Positions 1 through 5,449 of a stretch of DNA of 5,791 nt are shown piece after piece; position 1 is the first letter of the stretch; each line of letters starts with the position of its first letter. The translations under genes were made by a program, and so were the position numbers. Source of the DNA: Nostoc sp. CHAB 5715 (GTDB lineage: Bacteria; Cyanobacteriota; Cyanobacteriia; Cyanobacteriales; Nostocaceae). The DNA lies in assembly GCF_020829685.1 (NCBI RefSeq), contig NZ_JAIVFR010000456.1, positions 1 through 5,791 of the forward strand, given 5' to 3'. The notes under the pieces are model-generated. The model was not told where the DNA came from, searched no databases, and worked only from the letters and a program-made list of their open reading frames with translations.

Positions 1-810
1 AACCTCACCTACCTGATTCCAATGGCAGAAAAACCTGTTAACTATACCTACGAACCGCCAACCGGGATTCCTCGCACAAATGCAACTTATCAGACGCACA
101 AACTGCCAATTTACAATGCTCGTTCTCTCTCGAAGAACATCTCGTTAGATAAAGAAGGATTTGCCTTTACTGGACATAATACTAATGTCCGCAACTTTTA
201 CGATGAAGACGAAGTACGCCGCGTCTACTATCCAGAAGCGGAGCAATTATTAAAAGAGGTGACAGGCAAAACTAAGGTAGTGATATTCGATCACACCCTG
301 CGTAACGCCGGTCAGTCAAAGCCAGGTAAGAATAATATTAAAGAACCTGCCAAGCGTGTACACAACGACTTCACCGCCAAATCTGGCTATACTCGCGCCC
401 GTTTGGAACTAGCAGCGCGAGGCATAGATAATGATGAAATTGATACACTATTGCAACAACGATTTGCCATAGTTAATGTTTGGCGAGCGATCGCACAACC
501 AATTCAAGAGTCACCATTAGCAGTGTGTGACGCGCAAAGTATCGCATCAACAGACCTTGTAGCTGGTGATTTAGTGTACCGCGATCGCGTTGGTGAAACT
601 TATGGAGTCACGTATAACTCCAAACATAAATGGTTCTACTTTCCGCAAATGCACAGAGACGAAGCACTATTTATCAAATGCTTCGACTCCGCAGAAAACG
701 GACACGCCCGTTTTGCCGCTCATACAGCCTTTGAAGACCCTACTAGCCCAGCCGACGCTCCCCCACGAGAAAGCATCGAACTACGAACATTGGTCTTTTA
801 CCCCGCATAA
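1..810 (+). CDS. CmcJ/NvfI-family non-haem iron oxygenase (5' end outside window)
   Basis: This is probably a non-haem Fe(II)/2-oxoglutarate-type oxygenase of the CmcJ/NvfI (AsaB, GA4-desaturase-like) family, whose members hydroxylate or desaturate small molecules, often in secondary metabolism. The reading frame is open from base 1, and the seven residues before the Met at 22 (NLTYLIP) resemble the conserved family N-terminus, so the true start most likely lies upstream. Numbered from the Met at 22, the visible 262 residues carry a VHNDFT block (metal ligands H114 and D116), RFAIVNVWR (147-155), PLAVCDAQS (165-173), a probable distal ligand H234 in ARFAAHTAF, and RESIELRTLVFY at the end with R255 as likely co-substrate anchor. 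The C-terminus is complete. A TauD-like dioxygenase follows on the same strand after 75 bases, so co-transcription is plausible. Family assignment is by recalled motifs. The substrate is unknown, and a function in beta-lactam biosynthesis should not be assumed from the family name. Two HIP1 octamers (487-494, 581-588) lie inside. Confidence 0.82.
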   Translation, partial: NLTYLIPMAEKPVNYTYEPPTGIPRTNATYQTHKLPIYNARSLSKNISLDKEGFAFTGHNTNVRNFYDEDEVRRVYYPEAEQLLKEVTGKTKVVIFDHTLRNAGQSKPGKNNIKEPAKRVHNDFTAKSGYTRARLELAARGIDNDEIDTLLQQRFAIVNVWRAIAQPIQESPLAVCDAQSIASTDLVAGDLVYRDRVGETYGVTYNSKHKWFYFPQMHRDEALFIKCFDSAENGHARFAAHTAFEDPTSPADAPPRESIELRTLVFYPA

Positions 811-885
811 ATAGCAAAAACTCCTCCAACTCTGACTCTCTGCGCCAGACAAATCCACAATCTCATTTAATTTGGAATAAATATC

Positions 886-1800
886 ATGACTTCCCAACAC
901 TTTGACATCAAACTAATTGCCGGACGTATCGGTGCAAAAATCATCGGTGTTGACTTGAGCAATAACCTCAGCGACGAAATCATCAGCGATATTCGTAAAG
1001 CTTTAGTTAAATACAAAGTCATCTTCTTCCGAGAGCAGAACCTTGACGCTCAAGGACAAGTAGCCTTCGCCCGTCGCTTCGGGGAAGTCACTACAGCCCA
1101 TCCCACCGTTCCCTCATTGCCAGAAAACCCAGAAGTTCTTGACCTGAATTACGGCAAGACTGTGAGCCGCGCTAACAACTGGCACACCGATGTCACATTT
1201 GTAGACCGTCCGCCCCTTGGTTCTATTTTACGGGCGCTGGTCATTCCGCCATCAGGAGGCGATACGATTTGGGCAAACTCCGTGACTGCCTACGAAGATT
1301 TACCAACTCACCTACGTAATCTTGCTGACCAACTCTGGGCAGTACACAGCAACGCTTACGATTATGCAGCAGCTACAATTGACTTGCCAAAAGAAGTTTT
1401 AGAGCATCGGGCTGTTTTCACCTCGACAGTATACGAAACCCTGCATCCAGTTGTCCGCGTCCATCCTGAATCCGGTGAACGTGGGTTATTTATTGGTGGG
1501 TTTGTGCGCCGCCTGCGCGGTTTTTCCCAGAATGAATCTGATGAAATCGTGAAATTGTTCCAAGCTTACATTACACGTCCTGAGAACACAGTCCGGTGGC
1601 GTTGGAAAGTTGGCGATGTAGCTTTTTGGGATAATCGCGCTACTCAACATTATGCGATCGCTGACTACGGTAATCAACCTCGCCATGTTCAGCGAGTCAC
1701 ACTAGTGGGTGATATTCCTGTTGGTATTGATGGTAAACAGAGTGAGGCTATTAAGGGAGACTCTTCTGCATATAACCGACGTGAACCCGCTTTAGTTTAA
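886..1800 (+). CDS. TauD/TfdA-family Fe(II)/2-oxoglutarate dioxygenase
   Basis: This encodes a complete 304-residue cytosolic dioxygenase of the TauD/TfdA family, which couples 2-oxoglutarate decarboxylation to hydroxylation of substrates such as taurine, other sulfonates, sulfate esters or aryloxyalkanoates. The length is close to E. coli TauD. Visible motifs are NNWHTDVTF (metal ligands H100 and D102), GGDTIWAN with T127, WDNRATQHYA (distal ligand H255) and RHVQRVTL with R266 and R270 for the 2-oxoglutarate carboxylate and substrate anion. Taurine-pocket counterparts look partly kept: H72 in TTAHP, N98 before the HxD motif and F206 in GGFVRRL. The segment around 203-210 differs from TauD, so taurine is a candidate substrate rather than a firm one. 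The ATG at 886 is preceded by a weak GGA about nine bases upstream. The gene follows the CmcJ-like oxygenase with a 75-base gap. No sulfonate transporter is in view, so I give no symbol. One HIP1 site lies at 1654-1661. Confidence 0.9.
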   Translation: MTSQHFDIKLIAGRIGAKIIGVDLSNNLSDEIISDIRKALVKYKVIFFREQNLDAQGQVAFARRFGEVTTAHPTVPSLPENPEVLDLNYGKTVSRANNWHTDVTFVDRPPLGSILRALVIPPSGGDTIWANSVTAYEDLPTHLRNLADQLWAVHSNAYDYAAATIDLPKEVLEHRAVFTSTVYETLHPVVRVHPESGERGLFIGGFVRRLRGFSQNESDEIVKLFQAYITRPENTVRWRWKVGDVAFWDNRATQHYAIADYGNQPRHVQRVTLVGDIPVGIDGKQSEAIKGDSSAYNRREPALV

Positions 1801-1984
1801 AAGGGATTAGGGACTGGGAAGCAATATGAAAGACGGGTTCTACATAAAAATCTTGGTTCACCCTGTCCAGTTAAGCAATTTACCCAAGTTGTATCTCCTG
1901 AATTAGTAGGGGCTGCTAGGTAATTTTACAAACATTAAAGTCATTGCAACCTAATTCCCTAGCTCCCTATGAGCGAAGGGGGAA
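1801..1984. other. Intergenic stretch without convincing gene
   Basis: This stretch lies between the TauD-like gene and the MITE-like element. It contains GGGATTAGGGACTGGG just after the stop codon, a string that resembles common low-complexity intergenic filler in Nostoc-type genomes. A 26-codon open frame starts at the ATG at 1826, but it has no ribosome-binding site and no recognisable product. I see no strong terminator for the oxygenase genes. The reverse strand does not encode the missing distal part of the Mrp-like remnant. Confidence 0.5.
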
Positions 1985-2096
1985 GGCGTTGCTGAATTGA
2001 AGTATGAATCTGGATGTAGAGACGTAGCACTGCTACGTCTCTACAGGGATTTTGGTATTATGCAAAATCATTTTCATACATGGAATCAGCAACGCC
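1985..2096. mobile_element. MITE-like element with IS1-type inverted ends
   Basis: This 112-bp segment begins with GGCGTTGCTGA and ends with the exact reverse complement of those 11 bases. The similarity continues imperfectly: about 21 of the first 28 positions match when one end is compared with the complement of the other, including a shared GTATGAA block. The same GGCGTTGC start is found at both ends of the IS1-family element next door, so this looks like a non-autonomous miniature element that could be mobilised by an IS1-type transposase. It has no coding capacity, and its centre is a perfect palindrome (2015-2045). No matching target duplication flanks it: the left flank reads AGGGGGAA and the right flank TAATTTTG. 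MITEs of this general kind (Nezha) are known from Anabaena and Nostoc, but I cannot compare sequences here. Confidence 0.75.
2015..2045. repeat. Perfect palindrome, 15-bp arms, 1-base spacer
   Basis: The left arm 2015-2029 (TGTAGAGACGTAGCA) and right arm 2031-2045 are exact reverse complements around a single C at 2030. Transcribed on either strand it would form a strong hairpin. No run of T follows on either strand, so it is not a classic intrinsic terminator. Palindromes built on GTAGAGACGT are, from memory, abundant dispersed repeats in Nostoc-type genomes. Here one forms the core of the MITE-like element, so it may be either the element's own body or a second repeat nested inside it. Confidence 0.9.
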
Positions 2097-2103
2097 TAAT
2101 TTT
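2096..2103. repeat. Left target-site duplication of IS1 element
   Basis: The eight bases CTAATTTT lie immediately before the left inverted repeat of the IS and match ATAATTTT after the right repeat (2884-2891) at seven of eight positions. IS1-family elements usually duplicate 8 or 9 bp. The first base is also the last base of the MITE-like element, so the target straddled the MITE edge. Confidence 0.75.
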
Positions 2104-2130
2104 GGCGTTGCTGAATGAAGGGATGAATTG
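2104..2130 (+). repeat. IS1 inverted repeat, left end
   Basis: This 27-base end matches the reverse complement of 2857-2883 at 23 of 27 positions. The outer eight bases (GGCGTTGC) and the inner block GGGATGAATTG are identical; the four differences are at positions 9, 10, 14 and 15. Confidence 0.88.
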
Positions 2131-2132
2131 AA

Positions 2133-2844
2133 TTATGTAGGTACAATTTGATACTTAAAATAGTGCAATAATAATTTAATTGAGTATCTCAGCATTTCTT
2201 CAGACTTAGAATAGCATAAGGTTTTTCGGTGAAGGCGTGCAAGATAATGACGTAATCGAGTATTTTCATTTTCCACTCTTGTCATATATGTTTTACTCAC
2301 AATTTGGTCTCCATCAGGGATAAAATTTGGGTAAACCTTCCAGCCATCGGTCACATAAAAATAGCTTTTCCACTCTTTAACAATTTCCCACAATGGTTTA
2401 AAAGTTTCAGCACTATGATCTCCTAAAGCCCACGCTAAAATACCCTGACTAAAGTGATTTACTGCCATCCACAGCCACCCAACAGTTTTTTTTGAACCTA
2501 TAAATGTCTCTAATTCGTCTAGCTCTCCAACTTCTGGAACAATATTTTCTTTTGGCACATCTGGCAGTTGTTCTCCCAATTGTTTAACCCAATAAATAAT
2601 AGTAGTATGATGTACACCTTTAACTCGTTCAATGGCACGAAAACCCATGCCATTAAGGTACATTTTTAAACATTCTTGTTTCACCTCCTCAGAATATCCC
2701 TTCGGCGGATCATACACCTCAATAAATTGGCGTTAGCGAAGCGGGGCGGAACGCACGTCGCATTTAGTACAAATGTGATGCAAGTTTACCTCTTCTCTTT
2801 CCGTTCTTGCGAATTTCCGTAGCTCCACAGTATGGACATTGCAC
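2133..2844 (-). pseudogene. IS1-family transposase, disrupted
   Basis: This is the gene for a DDE transposase that would cut and join the IS ends. The longest intact piece (2717 to 2133, GTG start, 194 residues) has a helix-turn-helix-like region (about 8-45) and an IS1-type catalytic core with D67 in GELDELE, D124 in VTDGW and E149 in RVENEN, followed by RHYLARLHRKTLCYSKS as in IS1 InsB. The true N-terminus lies upstream in another frame: from a GTG at 2844 it reads V-QCPYCGATEIRKNGKRRGK, the first half of the family's zinc ribbon. An extra base near 2780-2785 then shifts the frame, and that frame ends at TAC-TAA. The second knuckle (CTKC) and the stretch RQFIEVYD are visible in the frame of the main piece, but they are separated by a 25-bp insertion that brings an in-frame TAA. 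Some IS1 elements use programmed frameshifting, but that would not bypass this stop. I regard the gene as dead. Confidence 0.88.
2730..2754. repeat. 25-bp short repeat inserted in transposase gene
   Basis: The bases from GCGTTAGCGAAG to CGGAACGC interrupt codons that otherwise read straight from the second zinc-ribbon knuckle to RQFIE on the reverse strand. The insert ends in a 5-bp inverted repeat (GCGTT and AACGC) and is far more GC-rich than the IS around it. Its exact limits are ambiguous by a base or so. Its size, composition and style fit the very small dispersed repeats (SDRs) described in Nostoc genomes. That assignment is from memory, without sequence comparison. Confidence 0.68.
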
Positions 2845-2856
2845 AGTAGATATCCT

Positions 2857-2883
2857 CAATTCATCCCTCTATTATGCAACGCC
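2857..2883 (-). repeat. IS1 inverted repeat, right end
   Basis: Read on the reverse strand this end starts GGCGTTGCATAATAG and pairs with 2104-2130 at 23 of 27 positions. It lies just upstream of the disrupted transposase gene. It also forms the last codons (ALHNRGMN, then TGA) of the open frame that runs in from the Mrp-like remnant. Confidence 0.88.
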
Positions 2884-2891
2884 ATAATTTT
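2884..2891. repeat. Right target-site duplication of IS1 element
   Basis: ATAATTTT directly after the right inverted repeat matches CTAATTTT at 2096-2103 except for the first base. The single mismatch suggests either drift since insertion or a change at the MITE edge. Confidence 0.75.
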
Positions 2892-3255
2892 ATGCAATAT
2901 AGGCCCCCGCCATGCCAAAGGACGATTTGCTTCTGCAAGTAAACCCACTGACATTAGTTTTATTCCTTGAACTTCTAGAGGTAAAAACTTATCACCTGTG
3001 GGAGTATTAATCACTTGAATATCAGCTTTTCCTAAACCCAACATCTGGGGAACATTGGGGCCATAAACATCAGCATCTAATAATCCTACTTTTGCACCTT
3101 GTAATTTTAAAGCTGCGGCTATATTAACGGCTGTTGTGGATTTGCCCACACCACCTTTACCACTAGAAACTGCAAGAGTTGTTTTAACACCAGGAATTGT
3201 ACAAATTTGAATATAAGTTTTTTTACACCAAGATAGAGATGATATAGCGGTTCTC

Positions 3256-3291
3256 GAATGGAAGCAATACACTTTGACCTCACTTCCATTC
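3256..3291. repeat. Stem-loop, 9-bp perfect stem
   Basis: GAATGGAAG at 3256-3264 pairs exactly with CTTCCATTC at 3283-3291 across an 18-base loop. It lies at the point where the Mrp-like remnant stops resembling its family, and it touches a second stem-loop. It may be part of a dispersed intergenic repeat. Confidence 0.65.
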
Positions 3292-3313
3292 CTCTCTCCT
3301 AAAAGGAGAGAGG
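3291..3313. repeat. Stem-loop, 10-bp perfect stem
   Basis: CCTCTCTCCT at 3291-3300 pairs exactly with AGGAGAGAGG at 3304-3313 around an AAA loop. On the reverse strand it lies about 110 bases after the acetolactate synthase stop codon and could help end or stabilise that transcript. No T-run follows, so a classic intrinsic terminator is not supported. CTCTCC/GGAGAG hairpins are, from memory, frequent in cyanobacterial intergenic DNA. Confidence 0.7.
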
Positions 3314-3421
3314 CTTTAAATCTTGCTCCCCAACGCTAGCTCTTAAGGGGCTGTTCTTGTTAGATCTAGGAATTTCAGCATCTTTCTCCCCTACCTCTCT
3401 AGTCTGAATTATCAAAAAGCG

Positions 3422-5311
3422 TTATAGCTTCGTCCCACACTCAGCACAAAAGTTGTGAGTAGGAGCATTTTTTGCATTGCAGTGGCTACAATACACTGGT
3501 TCTGCTGCTGTTTTCGGCGCTTGTTTCTGCAAGCCGACCATTTGAGCGTTGCTCTTGCCAGGGGCTACCATTGGATAGCAGTTTTCGTCTCTGGTGACGT
3601 GGGCATTCAATATCACTGGGCCTTTGTGTGCCAGCATTTCGGCGATCGCATCTTTTAATTCGCTGCGATCGCTAATTACCATACCCTTAATCCCATAAGC
3701 TTTTGCCAATAACTCTACGTCTGGCATCCCTACTTCCATGTTGGAGCATGAGTAACGCTCACCATAGAAGGCTTGCTGCCACTGGCGCACCATCCCTTGC
3801 CAGCCGTTATTGATAATTATTGTCTTGACATTTATCCCATATTGTGCCAGTGTACCAAGTTCTTGCAAACACATTTGGAAACTAGCATCGCCGCTAATAC
3901 AGATGACTTCTTCATCAGGAAACGCTACTTTAGCGCCCATAGCCGCAGGTAAGCCAAAACCCATCGTTCCCAAACCTGCGCTAGAAATCCAGCGCCTTGG
4001 GCCATTCTTGAGGAATTGTGCTGCCCACATTTGATGCTGTCCTACATCTGTGGTGTAGAAAGCCTGGGGTGCTTGGCGACTAACTTCTACAATCACTTCT
4101 TGGGGTGAAATGCTGTCGGGATGCTGCGGCACGATGAGAGGATATTCTTCGCGCCAACGATTAACTAAATTTAACCACTCTTGGTTTTGATTAGGTGTAG
4201 CCTTAACGCCTGTTTCTTTGCAGCGACGCAACAAGTCTACTAACACGTTCCGCACATCGCCGACGATGGGTACTTCAGGAACGCGGTTTTTGCCGACTTC
4301 TGCGGGATCGATGTCGATGTGAATTACTTTGGCGCGAGAGGCAAATTCGTCTAACTTGCCTGTAACGCGATCGTCAAATCTAGCGCCGACGCAAATCAGC
4401 AAGTCACAATCACTAACAGCGAAGTTAGCGTAAGCAGTGCCGTGCATCCCCAACATTCCCAAAGCTAGGGGATGATGTTCGTCAAATGCACCGATCCCCA
4501 TTAAGGTTGTGGTGACAGGGATATCGAATAATTCAGCTAGTTGTTTGATTTCTTCATGGGCGCTAGCTGCGATCGCACCACCACCGACATATAGTAGAGG
4601 ACGGCGACTTTCAGTAATCAACTGGATCGCGGCATTAATTTGCCGGGGATTTCCCTTCACCGTGGGACGATAACCGCGTAACTTCACTGAACCTGGTTTT
4701 ACAGGTACATAGTCAAATTCTTCTAAAGCTACATCTTTGGGGACATCAATCAAAACTGGCCCCGGACGCCCACTGCTAGCGATGTGGAAGGCTTCGGCGA
4801 CAATTCGCGCCATATCTTTGGGGTCACGCACTACATAGGAGTGCTTGACGATCGGTAGCGTAATCCCGTAAATATCGGTTTCCTGAAACGCATCTGTACC
4901 AATCGACGGCCGTGCTACTTGTCCCGTGACTACAATCATCGGAATTGAATCCATGTAGGCGGTGGCGATGCCTGTCACCAAGTTAGTTGCTCCTGGGCCG
5001 GAAGTGCCAAAGCATACTCCTACTTTTCCAGTTGCACGGGCGTAACCATCGGCGGCGTGGGCTGCGCCTTGTTCGTGTCTCACGAGAATGTGCTTAATAG
5101 CACCAGTTGCTTCCACCTTATACAGGTCGTCGTAAATTGGTAGAATTGCCCCACCAGGATAACCAAAAATGTATTCAACGCCGTGGCGATGAAGGCTCTC
5201 AAGCAGAGCAAAACCACCAGATGCACGTTTGGGCAAGGCTGGCGGGCTAGAAGTACGAGACTGTTTGTGATTCTCGGTTTGTGGGAGACTGATTTGGGAA
5301 AGCGATCGCAC
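3422..5311 (-). CDS. ilvB: Acetolactate synthase large subunit with C-terminal zinc ribbon
   Basis: This cytosolic TPP-, Mg- and FAD-dependent enzyme catalyses the first common step of valine, leucine and isoleucine synthesis: pyruvate to 2-acetolactate, or with 2-oxobutyrate to acetohydroxybutyrate. Numbering from the GTG at 5311 gives 629 residues. The N-terminal TPP domain has [15 protein letters not shown] and catalytic E80 in [15 protein letters not shown]. The middle FAD domain includes [12 protein letters not shown] and [11 protein letters not shown]. The C-terminal TPP domain has GDASFQ (474-479, Ala where GDG is usual) and NN 27 residues later, then GMVRQWQ with W511. The tail PVYCSHC...NFCAEC holds four cysteines (608, 611, 622, 625), a probable zinc ribbon beyond the usual end near NAQMVGL. 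A TTG at 5317 would add two residues, but GAGG sits only one base from it and seven from the GTG. No small regulatory subunit gene is in view. The about 30-residue head before [11 protein letters not shown] is longer than in E. coli. The symbol could equally be ilvG or ilvI by local convention. Confidence 0.95.
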   Translation of the reverse strand: MRSLSQISLPQTENHKQSRTSSPPALPKRASGGFALLESLHRHGVEYIFGYPGGAILPIYDDLYKVEATGAIKHILVRHEQGAAHAADGYARATGKVGVCFGTSGPGATNLVTGIATAYMDSIPMIVVTGQVARPSIGTDAFQETDIYGITLPIVKHSYVVRDPKDMARIVAEAFHIASSGRPGPVLIDVPKDVALEEFDYVPVKPGSVKLRGYRPTVKGNPRQINAAIQLITESRRPLLYVGGGAIAASAHEEIKQLAELFDIPVTTTLMGIGAFDEHHPLALGMLGMHGTAYANFAVSDCDLLICVGARFDDRVTGKLDEFASRAKVIHIDIDPAEVGKNRVPEVPIVGDVRNVLVDLLRRCKETGVKATPNQNQEWLNLVNRWREEYPLIVPQHPDSISPQEVIVEVSRQAPQAFYTTDVGQHQMWAAQFLKNGPRRWISSAGLGTMGFGLPAAMGAKVAFPDEEVICISGDASFQMCLQELGTLAQYGINVKTIIINNGWQGMVRQWQQAFYGERYSCSNMEVGMPDVELLAKAYGIKGMVISDRSELKDAIAEMLAHKGPVILNAHVTRDENCYPMVAPGKSNAQMVGLQKQAPKTAAEPVYCSHCNAKNAPTHNFCAECGTKL

Positions 5312-5318
5312 GGTCAAA

Positions 5319-5322
5319 CCTC
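5319..5322 (-). promoter_or_regulatory. Ribosome-binding site deciding the ilvB start
   Basis: On the reverse strand GAGG (inside TGAGG) stands seven bases before the GTG at 5311, which is ideal spacing, and only one base before the TTG at 5317. This favours GTG as initiator. Confidence 0.55.
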
Positions 5323-5372
5323 AGACTATAGCTAAAGTTAAAGTTAATGCTGAATTCTGTATTTAAGATTTC

Positions 5373-5399
5373 ATTTTAATTGAAAACTTCAATCAAAAT
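5373..5399. repeat. AT-rich inverted repeat between ilvB and transporter gene
   Basis: Two 12-base arms (5373-5384 and 5388-5399, ATTTTAATTGAA against ATTTTGATTGAA on the other strand) match at 11 of 12 positions around an AAC loop. It lies about 50 bases downstream of the transporter stop and about 60 bases upstream of the ilvB start, both on the reverse strand. It could be a weak transcription end for the transporter or a symmetric protein-binding site for ilvB. No T-run follows on the reverse strand. No known operator consensus was recognised. Confidence 0.5.
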
Positions 5400-5449
5400 C
5401 TGATTAATTTTTATATGCAATATAAAACTAGATTATTAGCCTACATTAA

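Larger units (their letters stand above)
2104..2883 (-). mobile_element. IS1-family insertion sequence, 780 bp, degenerate
   Basis: This is a complete-length but apparently inactive IS1-family element; E. coli IS1 is 768 bp. Its ends are imperfect inverted repeats starting GGCGTTGC, matching at 23 of 27 positions, and it is flanked by an imperfect 8-bp direct repeat. It carries one transposase gene on the reverse strand, with a zinc-ribbon N-terminus and a DDE catalytic region, but the gene is interrupted between these two parts. Removing the 25-bp inserted repeat at 2730-2754 leaves about 755 bp. The element lies between the MITE-like element and the Mrp-like remnant and supplies the stop codon to the remnant's open frame. 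Transposition from this copy would need a transposase from elsewhere. The ends look good enough to be recognised in trans. Confidence 0.9.
2856..3272 (-). pseudogene. Mrp/ApbC-type P-loop ATPase remnant
   Basis: This is a fragment of an Mrp/ApbC/NBP35-family ATPase, a group implicated in carrying iron-sulfur clusters. The open frame gives 138 residues from a GTG at 3272, but family resemblance is clear only from about residue 25 (TIPGVKTTLAV) to residue 130 (WRGPILHKIM). Visible motifs are a deviant Walker A SSGKGGVGKST (36-46), DADVYGPN (66-73), PQMLGLG and the WRGP block. Full family members have roughly 350 residues, often with an N-terminal DUF59 domain. Here the distal two thirds are missing, including the DLPPGTGD Walker B region and the CxxC cluster site. 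The last eight residues and the stop are encoded by the IS1 end. The first 24 residues look unlike the family and may come from the repeat-rich DNA upstream. No convincing ribosome-binding site precedes the GTG. The sequence differs from the usual cyanobacterial Mrp, so a functional paralogue probably exists elsewhere. Confidence 0.85.

Noticed and set aside
590..814. Short forward open frame inside the CmcJ-like gene
   Set aside because: It overlaps the well-supported oxygenase in another frame, has no family features and no own ribosome-binding site.
1486..1686. Reverse-strand open frame within the TauD-like gene
   Set aside because: It is antisense to catalytic motifs of the dioxygenase and looks like a coding shadow.
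1826..1906. 26-codon forward frame starting with MKDGFY
   Set aside because: It has no ribosome-binding site, no recognisable product and lies in repeat-like intergenic DNA.
1985..2110. CRISPR-like repeats from recurring GGCGTTGC strings
   Set aside because: The strings are inverted element ends at irregular spacing, with no regular direct repeats or spacers.
1985..2883. Composite transposon formed by MITE and IS together
   Set aside because: The outer flanks (AGGGGGAA and ATAATTTT) do not match, whereas the IS alone has a near-perfect 8-bp duplication.
3415..3440. Intrinsic terminator at the ilvB stop (AAGC...GCTTTTT, reverse strand)
   Set aside because: The stem is only about four pairs, too short to support a terminator call.
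3455..4034. Two forward open frames (3455-3658, 3810-4034) opposite ilvB
   Set aside because: Both are antisense to conserved parts of acetolactate synthase and resemble no protein family.
5325..5330. TATAGT (reverse strand) as -10 box for ilvB
   Set aside because: A start of transcription about seven bases downstream would fall on the ribosome-binding site, and no good -35 lies at 16-18 bases.
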